The notes under the pieces: model-generated
Databases searched by the model: none
The model's input: the letters and a program-made list of their open reading frames with translations, nothing else
Told to the model about the DNA's origin: nothing
Translations under genes and position numbers: made by a program
Assembly: GCA_963731745.1 (NCBI GenBank)
Contig: CAVSWT010000011.1
Span: 62,001-126,000, forward strand
Source: CAVSWT01 sp963731745
Lineage (GTDB): Bacteria > Bacteroidota > Ignavibacteria > Ignavibacteriales > Ignavibacteriaceae
Direction: 5' to 3'
DNA: 64,000 bases
Shown here: positions 57,083 to 64,000 of the stretch, piece after piece
How positions within the stretch are numbered: the first letter of the stretch is position 1
Layout: each line of letters opens with the position of its first letter

Positions 57083-57166
57083 ATGAAAATTCTAATAAAA
57101 AATACGAACAAGAAAAATTCAACAATGGCAATGTGCATCTGTTGCATGATGTGTTGTACATCTTAA
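57083..57166 (+). CDS. Cys/Met-rich leader peptide of the met attenuator
   Basis: 27 codons from ATG 57083, or 13 from the in-frame ATG at 57125. The last 13 residues are MAMCICCMMCCTS: four Met and five Cys, an extreme bias. TAA (57164-57166) is directly followed by the antiterminator strand. The codon run and its placement before a terminator are those of a transcription-attenuation leader peptide, in which ribosomes stalled at scarce charged tRNA-Cys (or tRNA-Met) prevent termination. Confidence 0.7.
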   Translation: MKILIKNTNKKNSTMAMCICCMMCCTS

Positions 57167-57228
57167 CGGAAGGACATTGTTAAATAAATATTATCAAACA
57201 GCCCTTCCGAATTCGAGAAGGGTTTTTT
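57167..57228 (+). promoter_or_regulatory. Attenuator: antiterminator strand and terminator of the met leader
   Basis: CGGAAGG (57167-57173), starting at the base after the leader stop codon, is exactly complementary to CCTTCCG (57203-57209). The latter is also the left arm of a terminator, CCCTTCCG (57202-57209) with CG (57214-57215), a bulged A and GAAGGG (57217-57222), followed by six T (57223-57228). The two pairings are mutually exclusive. A ribosome finishing the leader would cover CGGAAGG and allow termination; one stalled in the Cys run would leave it free to block the terminator. Confidence 0.7.
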
Positions 57229-57266
57229 ATTGAAATTATGACATAAATAAAAATTAAATATTAAAG

Positions 57267-57394
57267 CTCTTATCGAGAAAGGTTGAGGGATCAGGCCCGT
57301 TGAAACCTTAGCAACCGCTTCAAAACAAATTGGAGGCCATGGTGCTAACTCCTGCCCGCCCGGATTATCCGGGAATTAAAGGGAAAGATGAGAG
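57267..57394 (+). promoter_or_regulatory. SAM-I (S-box) riboswitch
   Basis: P1 is CTCTTATC (57267-57274) paired with GATGAGAG (57387-57394), eight pairs. Conserved S-box parts are present in order: GAGAAAGGTTGAGGGA, GGCCCGTTGAAACC, TTAGCAACC, then GGTGCTAACTCCTGCCC and GGGAAAGATGAG. SAM binding stabilises P1 and normally favours the downstream terminator (57410-57444). It thus represses metY-metX when S-adenosylmethionine is plentiful. It lies after a separate leader-peptide attenuator. Confidence 0.95.
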
Positions 57395-57409
57395 AAGAAG
57401 TTTTTCAAA

Positions 57410-57444
57410 AACCTCTTCAGTAAATCTTTCTGAAGAGGTTTTTT
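57410..57444 (+). terminator. Riboswitch expression-platform terminator
   Basis: Eleven-base perfect arms AACCTCTTCAG (57410-57420) and CTGAAGAGGTT (57430-57440) with a nine-base loop and a T-run (57439-57444). It should form in the SAM-bound state. An alternative antiterminator pairing was not obvious by eye. Between it and metY (57445-57571) only a tiny frame after an AAAAGGAG site (ATG at 57492, about 8 codons) was seen. Confidence 0.85.
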
Positions 57445-57571
57445 GTTTTTAAAACCTTCACTTTAAATGGCTCCCAAAAGGAGTGAGAAGATGAAAATTT
57501 ATGTTGATGAGTTTAATTAATTTTATTAAAAAAATGCAACTTTATTAATCATAAAAAGAAAGGCTAATACT

Positions 57572-58909
57572 ATGAGCACAAATGGAAAAGAAAGACAATA
57601 CAGGTATGAAACATTGCAGCTTCATGCCGGACAAAAACCGGACTCGGCAACAAACGCACGCGCTGTTCCGATTTACCAAACAACATCATACAATTTTAAT
57701 GATGCTCAGCATGCTGCTGATTTATTCGGACTTCAGAAATTCGGTAATATTTATACTAGAATTATGAATCCAACTTCTGATGTTTTTGAACAACGGATAG
57801 CTGCGTTAGAAGGCGGAGCCGCCGCTTTAGCAACTGCCTCCGGACAAGCTGCACAACTAATTGCAATTACTACTTTAGCTCAAGCCGGAGAAAACATAGT
57901 ATCAACCAGTCTGCTTTATGGCGGAACTTATAATCAATTTAAAGTTACACTTCCCCGCTTAGGCATAAATGTAAAATTTGTTGGCGGTGATGATCCAGCT
58001 GAATTCGAAAAACTTATCGATCCAAAAACAAAGGCTTTGTACATTGAAACAATCGGAAATCCAAGATTAAATGTTCCGGATATTAAAGCAATTTCCGAGG
58101 TCGCTCATAGGCATGGAATTCCTTTAATAGTTGATAATACTTTTGGAGCGGCAGGTTATTTGGCAAGGCCAATAGATCACGGCGCTGATATTGTAGTTCA
58201 ATCAGCAACTAAATGGATTGGCGGGCATGGAACATCAATCGGCGGTGTAGTTGTTGACTCAGGAAAATTTGATTGGGGAAACGGCAACTTCCCTATTTTC
58301 ACTGAACCAGCTCCAGGCTACCACGGTATAAACTTTAATGAAATATTTGGTAAAGGTTCGCAGTTTGGAAACATTGCTTTTATTATTAGAGCAAGAGTTG
58401 AACAGCTAAGAGATTTAGGCCCTGCTTTAAGTCCTTTTAACTCATTTTTATTTTTACAGGGATTAGAAACTTTATCGCTGAGAATTGACAGGCATAATGA
58501 AAATGCAATTCAGTTGGCAAAATGGCTTGAAGCTCATGCCTCTGTTGAATGGGTCTGGTACCCCGGATTAGAAAGCCATCCGTATCACGAAAATGCAAAA
58601 AAATATTTAAGAAAGGATCACTTTGGATCTATTTTGGCTTTTGGAATAAAAGGCGGAATTGAGGCTGGAAAATCTTTTATTAATAATGTTAAATTATCAA
58701 GCTTACTCGCAAATGTTGGCGACGCAAAAACTTTGGTTATTCATCCGGCTTCAACAACCCATCAGCAGCTTTCTGATGACGAACAAAAAAATGCAGGTGT
58801 TTTGCCTGAACAAGTTCGAGTATCGGTAGGCTTAGAACATATTGATGATATCATTGAAGATTTTGATGAAGCGATAAATGCAGCAGTAAAATCAAAAGCA
58901 CAAGTTTGA
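57572..58909 (+). CDS. metY: O-acetylhomoserine sulfhydrylase
   Basis: 445 aa, typical for MetY (longer than cystathionine gamma-synthase). PLP-lysine K214 in QSATKWIGGHGTSIGG, PLP-binding D188 (LIVDNTFG), and the N-terminal YQTTSYNF and YTRIMNPTSD motifs. It joins O-acetylhomoserine with sulfide (or methanethiol) to make homocysteine (or methionine). The gene lies under a double control region (leader-peptide attenuator, then SAM-I riboswitch) and is followed after 74 bp by metX, which makes its substrate. Confidence 0.96.
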   Translation: MSTNGKERQYRYETLQLHAGQKPDSATNARAVPIYQTTSYNFNDAQHAADLFGLQKFGNIYTRIMNPTSDVFEQRIAALEGGAAALATASGQAAQLIAITTLAQAGENIVSTSLLYGGTYNQFKVTLPRLGINVKFVGGDDPAEFEKLIDPKTKALYIETIGNPRLNVPDIKAISEVAHRHGIPLIVDNTFGAAGYLARPIDHGADIVVQSATKWIGGHGTSIGGVVVDSGKFDWGNGNFPIFTEPAPGYHGINFNEIFGKGSQFGNIAFIIRARVEQLRDLGPALSPFNSFLFLQGLETLSLRIDRHNENAIQLAKWLEAHASVEWVWYPGLESHPYHENAKKYLRKDHFGSILAFGIKGGIEAGKSFINNVKLSSLLANVGDAKTLVIHPASTTHQQLSDDEQKNAGVLPEQVRVSVGLEHIDDIIEDFDEAINAAVKSKAQV

Positions 58910-58983
58910 TTAAAAAATTGACGAAGCAGGATGAATCAAAAATTTATCCTGCTTATATTTCTTTCACAAAATAAAGAATTTTT

Positions 58984-60147
58984 ATGGAGATAATTATTAA
59001 AGAGCAAACGGAGATTGCGGCACAAACTAAGTTCTCAAAATTATTTACACATGAGAATCCACTTGAATTAGAATTAGGCAAGAGATTATATGAAGTTGAT
59101 GTTGCTTATCAAACTTACGGAAATTTGAATGTTGAAGGCACAAATGCCATATTAATTTGTCATGCATTAACCGGAAATTCTCACGCAGCAGGAATAATTA
59201 CTGAAGATGAAATTAATAATTCAAAAGATTATAAATTTCTTCACAAATACAATAAAATGTTTTTAGGAAAAAGCGGCTGGTGGGATGCGTTAATTGGACA
59301 AGGAAAAATTTTTGATACTGAAAAATATTTTGTTATCTGCACAAACTTTTTAACCGGATGTTACGGAACAACCGGGCCAACAAGTATAAATCCTCAAACA
59401 CGCAAAGAATATCGAACTGACTTTCCTACTGTAACAGTAAGGGATATGGTGAAAGTACAACACGAATTATTAAAAAGAATTGGCGTTAATAAGTTAGCTT
59501 CAATTGCTGGCGGTTCCTTAGGCGGCATGCAAGTTCTGGAATGGGCAATCATGTTTCCTGAAATGGTTGAAAGTATAATACCGATTGCTACAGCAGCGAG
59601 CCATACTCCATGGGCTATCTCATTAAATCAAGCTGCAAGAGAAGCAATAAAAAATGACAATAATTGGAACAATGGAAACTATACAGAGCAGCCTTTTAAC
59701 GGATTAAGTCTAGCCCGGAAAATAGCAATGATAAGTTATAGAAGCGATACAGCATTTAATGCTAAGTTTGGTAGAGATAAAATTGAGAATCAAATACATT
59801 CAAATGATAAATCTAATTTTCAGATTGAAAGTTATCTTGATTATCAAGGCAGCAAACTTGTGAAAAGATTTGATGCAAACACTTATTTATACATAACGCA
59901 AGCAATGGATCTGCACGATGTTTCATTTAATAGAGCATCATTGAAAGATGTTTTAGGAAATATTTCTTGCCCGACTTTAAATATTGGTATTTCAACAGAT
60001 GTTTTATATCCGCCGAGTGAACAAATTAAAATTGCTGATTTAATACCTAAAGCTAAATACAATGAGATAGAATCTATATTTGGACACGATGCTTTCTTAA
60101 TTGAATTTGATCAAATGAATAAAATGATTGGGGAATTTTTAAATTGA
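58984..60147 (+). CDS. metX: Homoserine O-acetyltransferase
   Basis: 387 aa, alpha/beta-hydrolase fold. Nucleophile S178 in AGGSLGGMQVLEWA, acid in IGISTDVLYPPSEQ, histidine in IFGHDAFLIE, and the family motif CYGTTGPTSINPQT with the opening LICHALTGNSHA. It transfers acetyl from acetyl-CoA to homoserine, giving the substrate of MetY. Read from the same riboswitch-controlled transcript as metY. Confidence 0.95.
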   Translation: MEIIIKEQTEIAAQTKFSKLFTHENPLELELGKRLYEVDVAYQTYGNLNVEGTNAILICHALTGNSHAAGIITEDEINNSKDYKFLHKYNKMFLGKSGWWDALIGQGKIFDTEKYFVICTNFLTGCYGTTGPTSINPQTRKEYRTDFPTVTVRDMVKVQHELLKRIGVNKLASIAGGSLGGMQVLEWAIMFPEMVESIIPIATAASHTPWAISLNQAAREAIKNDNNWNNGNYTEQPFNGLSLARKIAMISYRSDTAFNAKFGRDKIENQIHSNDKSNFQIESYLDYQGSKLVKRFDANTYLYITQAMDLHDVSFNRASLKDVLGNISCPTLNIGISTDVLYPPSEQIKIADLIPKAKYNEIESIFGHDAFLIEFDQMNKMIGEFLN

Positions 60148-60173
60148 ATTTAAATTAACTAATCAAACCCAGT

Positions 60174-60188
60174 GCTGTTTCAAACAGC
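60174..60188. terminator. Weak hairpin after metX
   Basis: GCTGTTT and AAACAGC arms meet almost directly (one base between, so a small loop forms after melting two pairs). No T-run follows, so termination would need Rho; a doubtful site. Confidence 0.25.
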
Positions 60189-60299
60189 CAAACTACCAAT
60201 ACGCTGACTTTAAATTATTCGGGAGATATTTCTTTTAAAAAGAAGATTTATCTTTATTTTTATTTTAATCCAATCATAATAAACATTACGGAGTTATAA

Positions 60300-61289
60300 G
60301 TGGAAAAAGTGAAATGGGGCATTTTAAGTACGGCGAAAATTGGAAGATTAAAAGTTATTCCTGCTATGCAGGCCAGTAAATATTGTGACATTGCTGCAAT
60401 CGCATCCCAGAGCATACAAAAAGCAAAAGCGACAGCAGAAGAATTAAAAATTCCAAAAGCTTATGGTTCTTACGAGGATTTGCTAAACGATAAAGAAATT
60501 GAAGCTGTATATATTCCCCTGCCAAATCATCTTCACGTATCGTATACAATCAAAGCATTAGAAGCAGGTAAACATGTTTTATGCGAAAAGCCGATTAGCT
60601 TAACTATTAATGAAGCTGAAAAATTAATTAATGAAGTAAAAAAATATCCAAACTTGAAAGTCATGGAAGCTTTCATGTATAAGTTTCATCCACAGTGGCA
60701 AAAGGTTAAAGAGCTTGTAAATTCAGGAGCGATTGGAAAATTAAGGACTGTTCAATCTTTTTTTTCTTACTCAAATTTAGATGCTGAAAACATCCGTAAC
60801 AAAGCTGATATCGGCGGCGGCGGACTTATGGATATTGGATGCTACTGCATTTCTTTTTCACGATTTCTTTTTAATGATGAGCCGGCTAATGTGGTGGGCA
60901 GCATCGATTTTGATCCAGTAATGAAAATTGATAGACTGACTTCCGGCATTCTTGAATTTATTGATGGTACGGCAACATTTACTTGTTCCACTCAACTTCA
61001 ACCTTATCAACGTGTAAATGTTTTAGGAACTAGTGGAAGAATTGAAATTGAGATTCCTGTCAACGCACCTCCAGATCAGCATACCCGGATATTTTTGGAT
61101 GCCAATGGTAAAAAAGATACCATCACATTTGATGCTTGTGATCAATATACAATTCAAGGAGATGAATTCTCAAAAGCTATATTAAATAATACAGTTGTGC
61201 CTTTTCCAATTGAAGATGCTTATAATAACATGCGAGTGGTTGAAGCAATATTTAATAGCAAGAAAAATAATGCTTGGCATAATATATAA
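60300..61289 (+). CDS. Gfo/Idh/MocA family NAD(P)-dependent oxidoreductase
   Basis: 329 aa from a GTG start with an ACGGAG site before it. Rossmann domain at residues ~4-120, with GILSTAKIGRLKVIPAMQ and the conserved EKPISLT near 98. The C-terminal beta-sheet domain begins with MEAFMYKFHPQW, and catalytic residues in DIGGGGLMDIGCY follow. The closest kind is the dimeric dihydrodiol/xylose-dehydrogenase-type group, which oxidises a sugar or similar polyol; substrate not predictable. It ends 4 bp before the stop of the convergent ATPase gene. Confidence 0.9.
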   Translation: MEKVKWGILSTAKIGRLKVIPAMQASKYCDIAAIASQSIQKAKATAEELKIPKAYGSYEDLLNDKEIEAVYIPLPNHLHVSYTIKALEAGKHVLCEKPISLTINEAEKLINEVKKYPNLKVMEAFMYKFHPQWQKVKELVNSGAIGKLRTVQSFFSYSNLDAENIRNKADIGGGGLMDIGCYCISFSRFLFNDEPANVVGSIDFDPVMKIDRLTSGILEFIDGTATFTCSTQLQPYQRVNVLGTSGRIEIEIPVNAPPDQHTRIFLDANGKKDTITFDACDQYTIQGDEFSKAILNNTVVPFPIEDAYNNMRVVEAIFNSKKNNAWHNI

Positions 61290-61293
61290 TCAT

Positions 61294-63723
61294 TTATTCA
61301 GCCGCTGATTTAACAGTATTATCTTCAAATTTCCAATATGGGACCCAACCTAAAGCGGTAAGATTAACTTTAATATCAGTTTTCTTTGGCCTAACTTTAG
61401 TCGATTCATACACTTCATTGGTTACATCGTTTTTTTCATTGTAGTCATTTATTTCCTGCTGTAATTCATTTTGCAAATCCTGTAACTGCTGCTGAAGCAC
61501 TGATAAATTTTCTGTTGCCCTTTGCACATCCTGTTTTTCTTTAAATATTTTTCCCGCACTTTTTAAACTAGTGCCTGCTTTATTAACTGTTGTGCTGCTC
61601 ATCGCCTTTCTTCCAAGGAAAGCGCCTAATAATGTCGCTCCAATGTTTATTACAGTTGTTAAATTCTGCTGCTGTGCCTGTGCCTTTTCACGTTCAATTG
61701 TGGCTTGTGCATTTCTTATCTTCGTTTCAAGAGATGCAGCCTTCTGGGCATATTTGTCTCTCAGTTTCTCAACCCACGCATCTCTCTCTTCCCTAAAACG
61801 CTGGTTTAACCTTACTCTAAATTCTCTTTCACTTTCATTCGGCAAAGAAGTTATTTTCAATGATGGGCTTGTCAATAAATCTATGCTATGGTTCCTGTAA
61901 ATAAAATCTTCATAATCATTATCCCATTTTGAATAATTCTTTGCACTTGCTGCATCAGCCGGTAGAGAATCAAAAGATGAATTATTTTCACCATTTTTTG
62001 ACAGGTCATCTATCGACGTTTCTATTTCAGTTCCCTTTTGCCAATCAACTGGAACCGGACCGTCAGTTAATGGAAATATCATTGTAGAAGTTTTTTTCTC
62101 ATCAACTTTCATTTTAGGATTTAAATAATTGATTTCGGCGTTGCAAAGTACAAAAGGTTTGTAAACTAATTGTGCTTCATTGTATAATGAGCCTCGAAGC
62201 GGCAAGAAATATTGAAGAATTTCGGAAGGCAGATTTGGCTGTGCAGAAGTATTTTGATTTGTAGTAAAAGTATCTGCAGTACGAACAGCCTCATTAGAAT
62301 CGCTTTGAATGTTTTTTGATTTGGTAAGTTCTTTAACTTGAATTGTTGATAAAGGGCCGGCAAGATATGATAAAGCCCAGCGAGTTTGAAATATTACAGC
62401 ATGATCTTCATGAACATTATGTAATAAGAAAACTCTTTTGTCAAGGTTCGTAATAGTTTTTTCAATTTCATTTCTATTAAAACTATTTCCGGTTTCGTTA
62501 GTTGCTCCTTCAAGGCCATCCAAAACACGCTGCTTATCTCTATCTGTTTGAAGTCTTCCAATAAACCATGTGCCGATGTTTGACAATGCTTTGTAATCTA
62601 AGTCAACCGGGTTTTGAGTTGCAAGCACGATTCCCAATCCAAATGCCCTGGCTTGTTTTAGCAATAACATCAAAGGGCGCTTTGAAGGTGGATTAGCAAC
62701 CGGAGGAAGGTATCCAAATATTTCATCAAAATATAAAATCGCCCTCAAACTTCCTGTTCCTGTTTGTTTACGCATCCAACTGGTAATTTGATTAAAAAGC
62801 ATAGTCACAAAAAACATTCTTTCATTGTCATTTAAATGCGCGATGTAAAATATAGAAACGTTTGGCTTGCCTTGTGAGTCGTGTAATATATGGTCTATAT
62901 CAAGCGGCTGCCCTTCAAGCCAGCTTTGAAAACTTGGTGCAGATAAAAGACTATTTAAAGAAATTGCAAGTTCAAATCTATCTTTGGAAGGATAAAATGA
63001 TTCAACATCAAATGCACCAATATTTTTAATCGGGGGATTCTGAATTGCTTGAATTAATTTAATCAATTCAAGGTTAGTTCCTTGTTCCCAATAAAATTTT
63101 AAAATGTTAGAAATTAAAATATGTTCTCTGCTTTTCAAAGGATCGGCATCTATACCTAATAGCCCGAGAATTCCAGTGGCAGTAGAAGAAATTTTTTCAC
63201 TGAATAAATCATCATCTTCAAGCAATTCTTTAGATGGCGCATCGAATGATTTTAAAACGGAAATTGGTATACCGGAGTTGCTTCCCGGTGTATATATTGA
63301 AAATTCAGCACTTTCTTTTAATTTTTTTATTCTATCACCTGATTGATCCCATTTTGCAAGTCCTGACTTCCATATTTCGGATTGCTTTAATGCATAATCC
63401 TCTTTTGTTATTCCTAAGCTGCTTGCGTCCGATTCATTAATCCACGGAAGATAATCTTCCGTTTCAAAATCGGGAAAAGTCAAAAGAAGATTTGTCATAT
63501 CTCCTTTTGGATCAATAATTATAATAGGAATGTTGTCAATAGCAGCTTCTTCTAATAAAGTAATGCATAAACCGGTTTTGCCGCTGCCTGTCATCCCCAC
63601 GCACATTGCATGAGTGGTTAAGTCTTTCGAATCATACATCACCAAAGGATCTTCAAGTTTTTTTGAGGTTGGATTAAAAATTTTCCCAAGGTAAAATGAA
63701 CCGAGTTTTTCGTAATCCTGCAT
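61294..63723 (-). CDS. HerA-like/DUF87 P-loop ATPase with coiled-coil C-terminus
   Basis: 809 aa with a GAGGAG site before the ATG. Walker A GMTGSGKTGLCITLLEEA near residues 38-56, Walker B-type AILYFDEIFGYLPP, and a motor-type LLLKQARAFGLGIVLATQNP that defines HerA/FtsK-like DUF87 ATPases. The C-terminal ~250 residues contain long charged coiled coils with a glycine-rich membrane-like segment (VINIGATLLGAFLGRKAMSS). Members are DNA-translocating or membrane-remodelling motors. No NurA-like nuclease lies next to it, so a repair role is unproven. Confidence 0.9.
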   Translation of the reverse strand: MQDYEKLGSFYLGKIFNPTSKKLEDPLVMYDSKDLTTHAMCVGMTGSGKTGLCITLLEEAAIDNIPIIIIDPKGDMTNLLLTFPDFETEDYLPWINESDASSLGITKEDYALKQSEIWKSGLAKWDQSGDRIKKLKESAEFSIYTPGSNSGIPISVLKSFDAPSKELLEDDDLFSEKISSTATGILGLLGIDADPLKSREHILISNILKFYWEQGTNLELIKLIQAIQNPPIKNIGAFDVESFYPSKDRFELAISLNSLLSAPSFQSWLEGQPLDIDHILHDSQGKPNVSIFYIAHLNDNERMFFVTMLFNQITSWMRKQTGTGSLRAILYFDEIFGYLPPVANPPSKRPLMLLLKQARAFGLGIVLATQNPVDLDYKALSNIGTWFIGRLQTDRDKQRVLDGLEGATNETGNSFNRNEIEKTITNLDKRVFLLHNVHEDHAVIFQTRWALSYLAGPLSTIQVKELTKSKNIQSDSNEAVRTADTFTTNQNTSAQPNLPSEILQYFLPLRGSLYNEAQLVYKPFVLCNAEINYLNPKMKVDEKKTSTMIFPLTDGPVPVDWQKGTEIETSIDDLSKNGENNSSFDSLPADAASAKNYSKWDNDYEDFIYRNHSIDLLTSPSLKITSLPNESEREFRVRLNQRFREERDAWVEKLRDKYAQKAASLETKIRNAQATIEREKAQAQQQNLTTVINIGATLLGAFLGRKAMSSTTVNKAGTSLKSAGKIFKEKQDVQRATENLSVLQQQLQDLQNELQQEINDYNEKNDVTNEVYESTKVRPKKTDIKVNLTALGWVPYWKFEDNTVKSAAE

Positions 63724-63902
63724 TACTTTCTCCTCTACTAATTAATTTTTTGTAAGTGTATGAAATATCTTTTGAAGCGAAGTTTAAAATATTATTACTA
63801 AATATAATTGTAATTGAATTAAATACTAAGTGAATAGTGAACGTTTAATTAAAAGCGAACACCTTAAAGATAAATAGTTTCGATCAATAATTTTAGAAGG
63901 GA

Positions 63903-64000
63903 TTAATCTATAATAACTCTATGACTGATTGATGAAATTGCCACAACATAAATAACGAAGCAAGTAATGGCAGCTACTCCTAGGATTAATGTTAAAGTCC
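63903..64000 (-). CDS. C-terminal end of a membrane protein (runs off the window)
   Basis: An uninterrupted minus-strand frame enters from the right edge and ends at TAA (63903-63905). Its last residues TLTLILGVAAITCFVIYVVA form a TM helix followed by a short tail ISSISHRVIID. Family unknown from 31 residues. The region 63724-63902 between it and the HerA-like gene shows no other feature. Confidence 0.45.
   Translation of the reverse strand, partial: TLTLILGVAAITCFVIYVVAISSISHRVIID

Noticed and set aside
63830..63875. A third TGNNCG array (TGAACG plus CGAACA)
   Set aside because: Units are not 10 bp apart and no sigma-54-like site accompanies them.
1..64000. CRISPR arrays, tRNA or rRNA genes, insertion sequences, phage genes
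   Set aside because: None were recognised: no spaced repeat array, no cloverleaf seen, no transposase or integrase motifs.

Overview
The window looks like a chromosome segment of a member of the Ignavibacteria/Bacteroidota group. This is an inference from an AT-rich genome, a C-terminal type IX secretion sorting domain with the FQNYPNPFNP signature (residues of the protein at 1338-2903), a TonB-dependent receptor with a carboxypeptidase-like N-terminal domain, Bacteroidota-type promoters (TTGAC / TAnnTTTG) and frequent absence of strong Shine-Dalgarno sites.

Layout. (1) 1-5900, minus strand: a glycan-use operon of TonB-dependent receptor, secreted beta-helix protein, GntR/LacI hybrid regulator and the 5' end of a GH2 enzyme, with a candidate promoter and palindromic operator in front of the receptor. 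A lone C-terminal piece of a GH30 enzyme lies at 9208-9384. (2) 6100-16000: signal transduction. Two chemoreceptors (one with a CxxCH haem motif), CheW, a receiver-kinase hybrid, a LytTR response regulator and a PAS/GAF histidine kinase. No CheA is present. (3) 16300-47900: a very large ABC-exporter locus. Eight intact ~800-residue FtsX/MacB-type double permeases, one decayed copy and one surviving permease tail are served by only two ATPases and one HlyD-type adaptor. A divergent NtrC-type regulator and kinase pair sits at the head. Two matching sigma-54 promoter-like sites, each with an upstream array of TGNNCG hexamers spaced exactly 10 bp apart, appear to connect the regulator to both halves of the permease cluster. 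(4) 48000-53700: small and miscellaneous genes (DUF116, DUF1697, DinB, small membrane proteins, gene remnants). (5) 52600-55000: dipeptide epimerase and NlpC/P60 endopeptidase, a murein-peptide recycling pair, separated by a REP-like palindrome. (6) 55200-60200: a methionine block with an NSS transporter, its tiny MetS-like partner, then a doubly controlled metY-metX pair. Control consists of a Cys/Met-rich leader peptide with its own attenuator, followed by a SAM-I riboswitch and a second terminator. (7) 60300-64000: an oxidoreductase, a HerA-like ATPase and the end of an unknown membrane protein.

The two observations most worth following are the tandem leader-peptide attenuator plus SAM-I riboswitch before metY, and the 10-bp-phased TGNNCG arrays upstream of the paired sigma-54 promoters in the permease locus. 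All coordinates and motifs were read by eye; no alignment, folding or database search was run.
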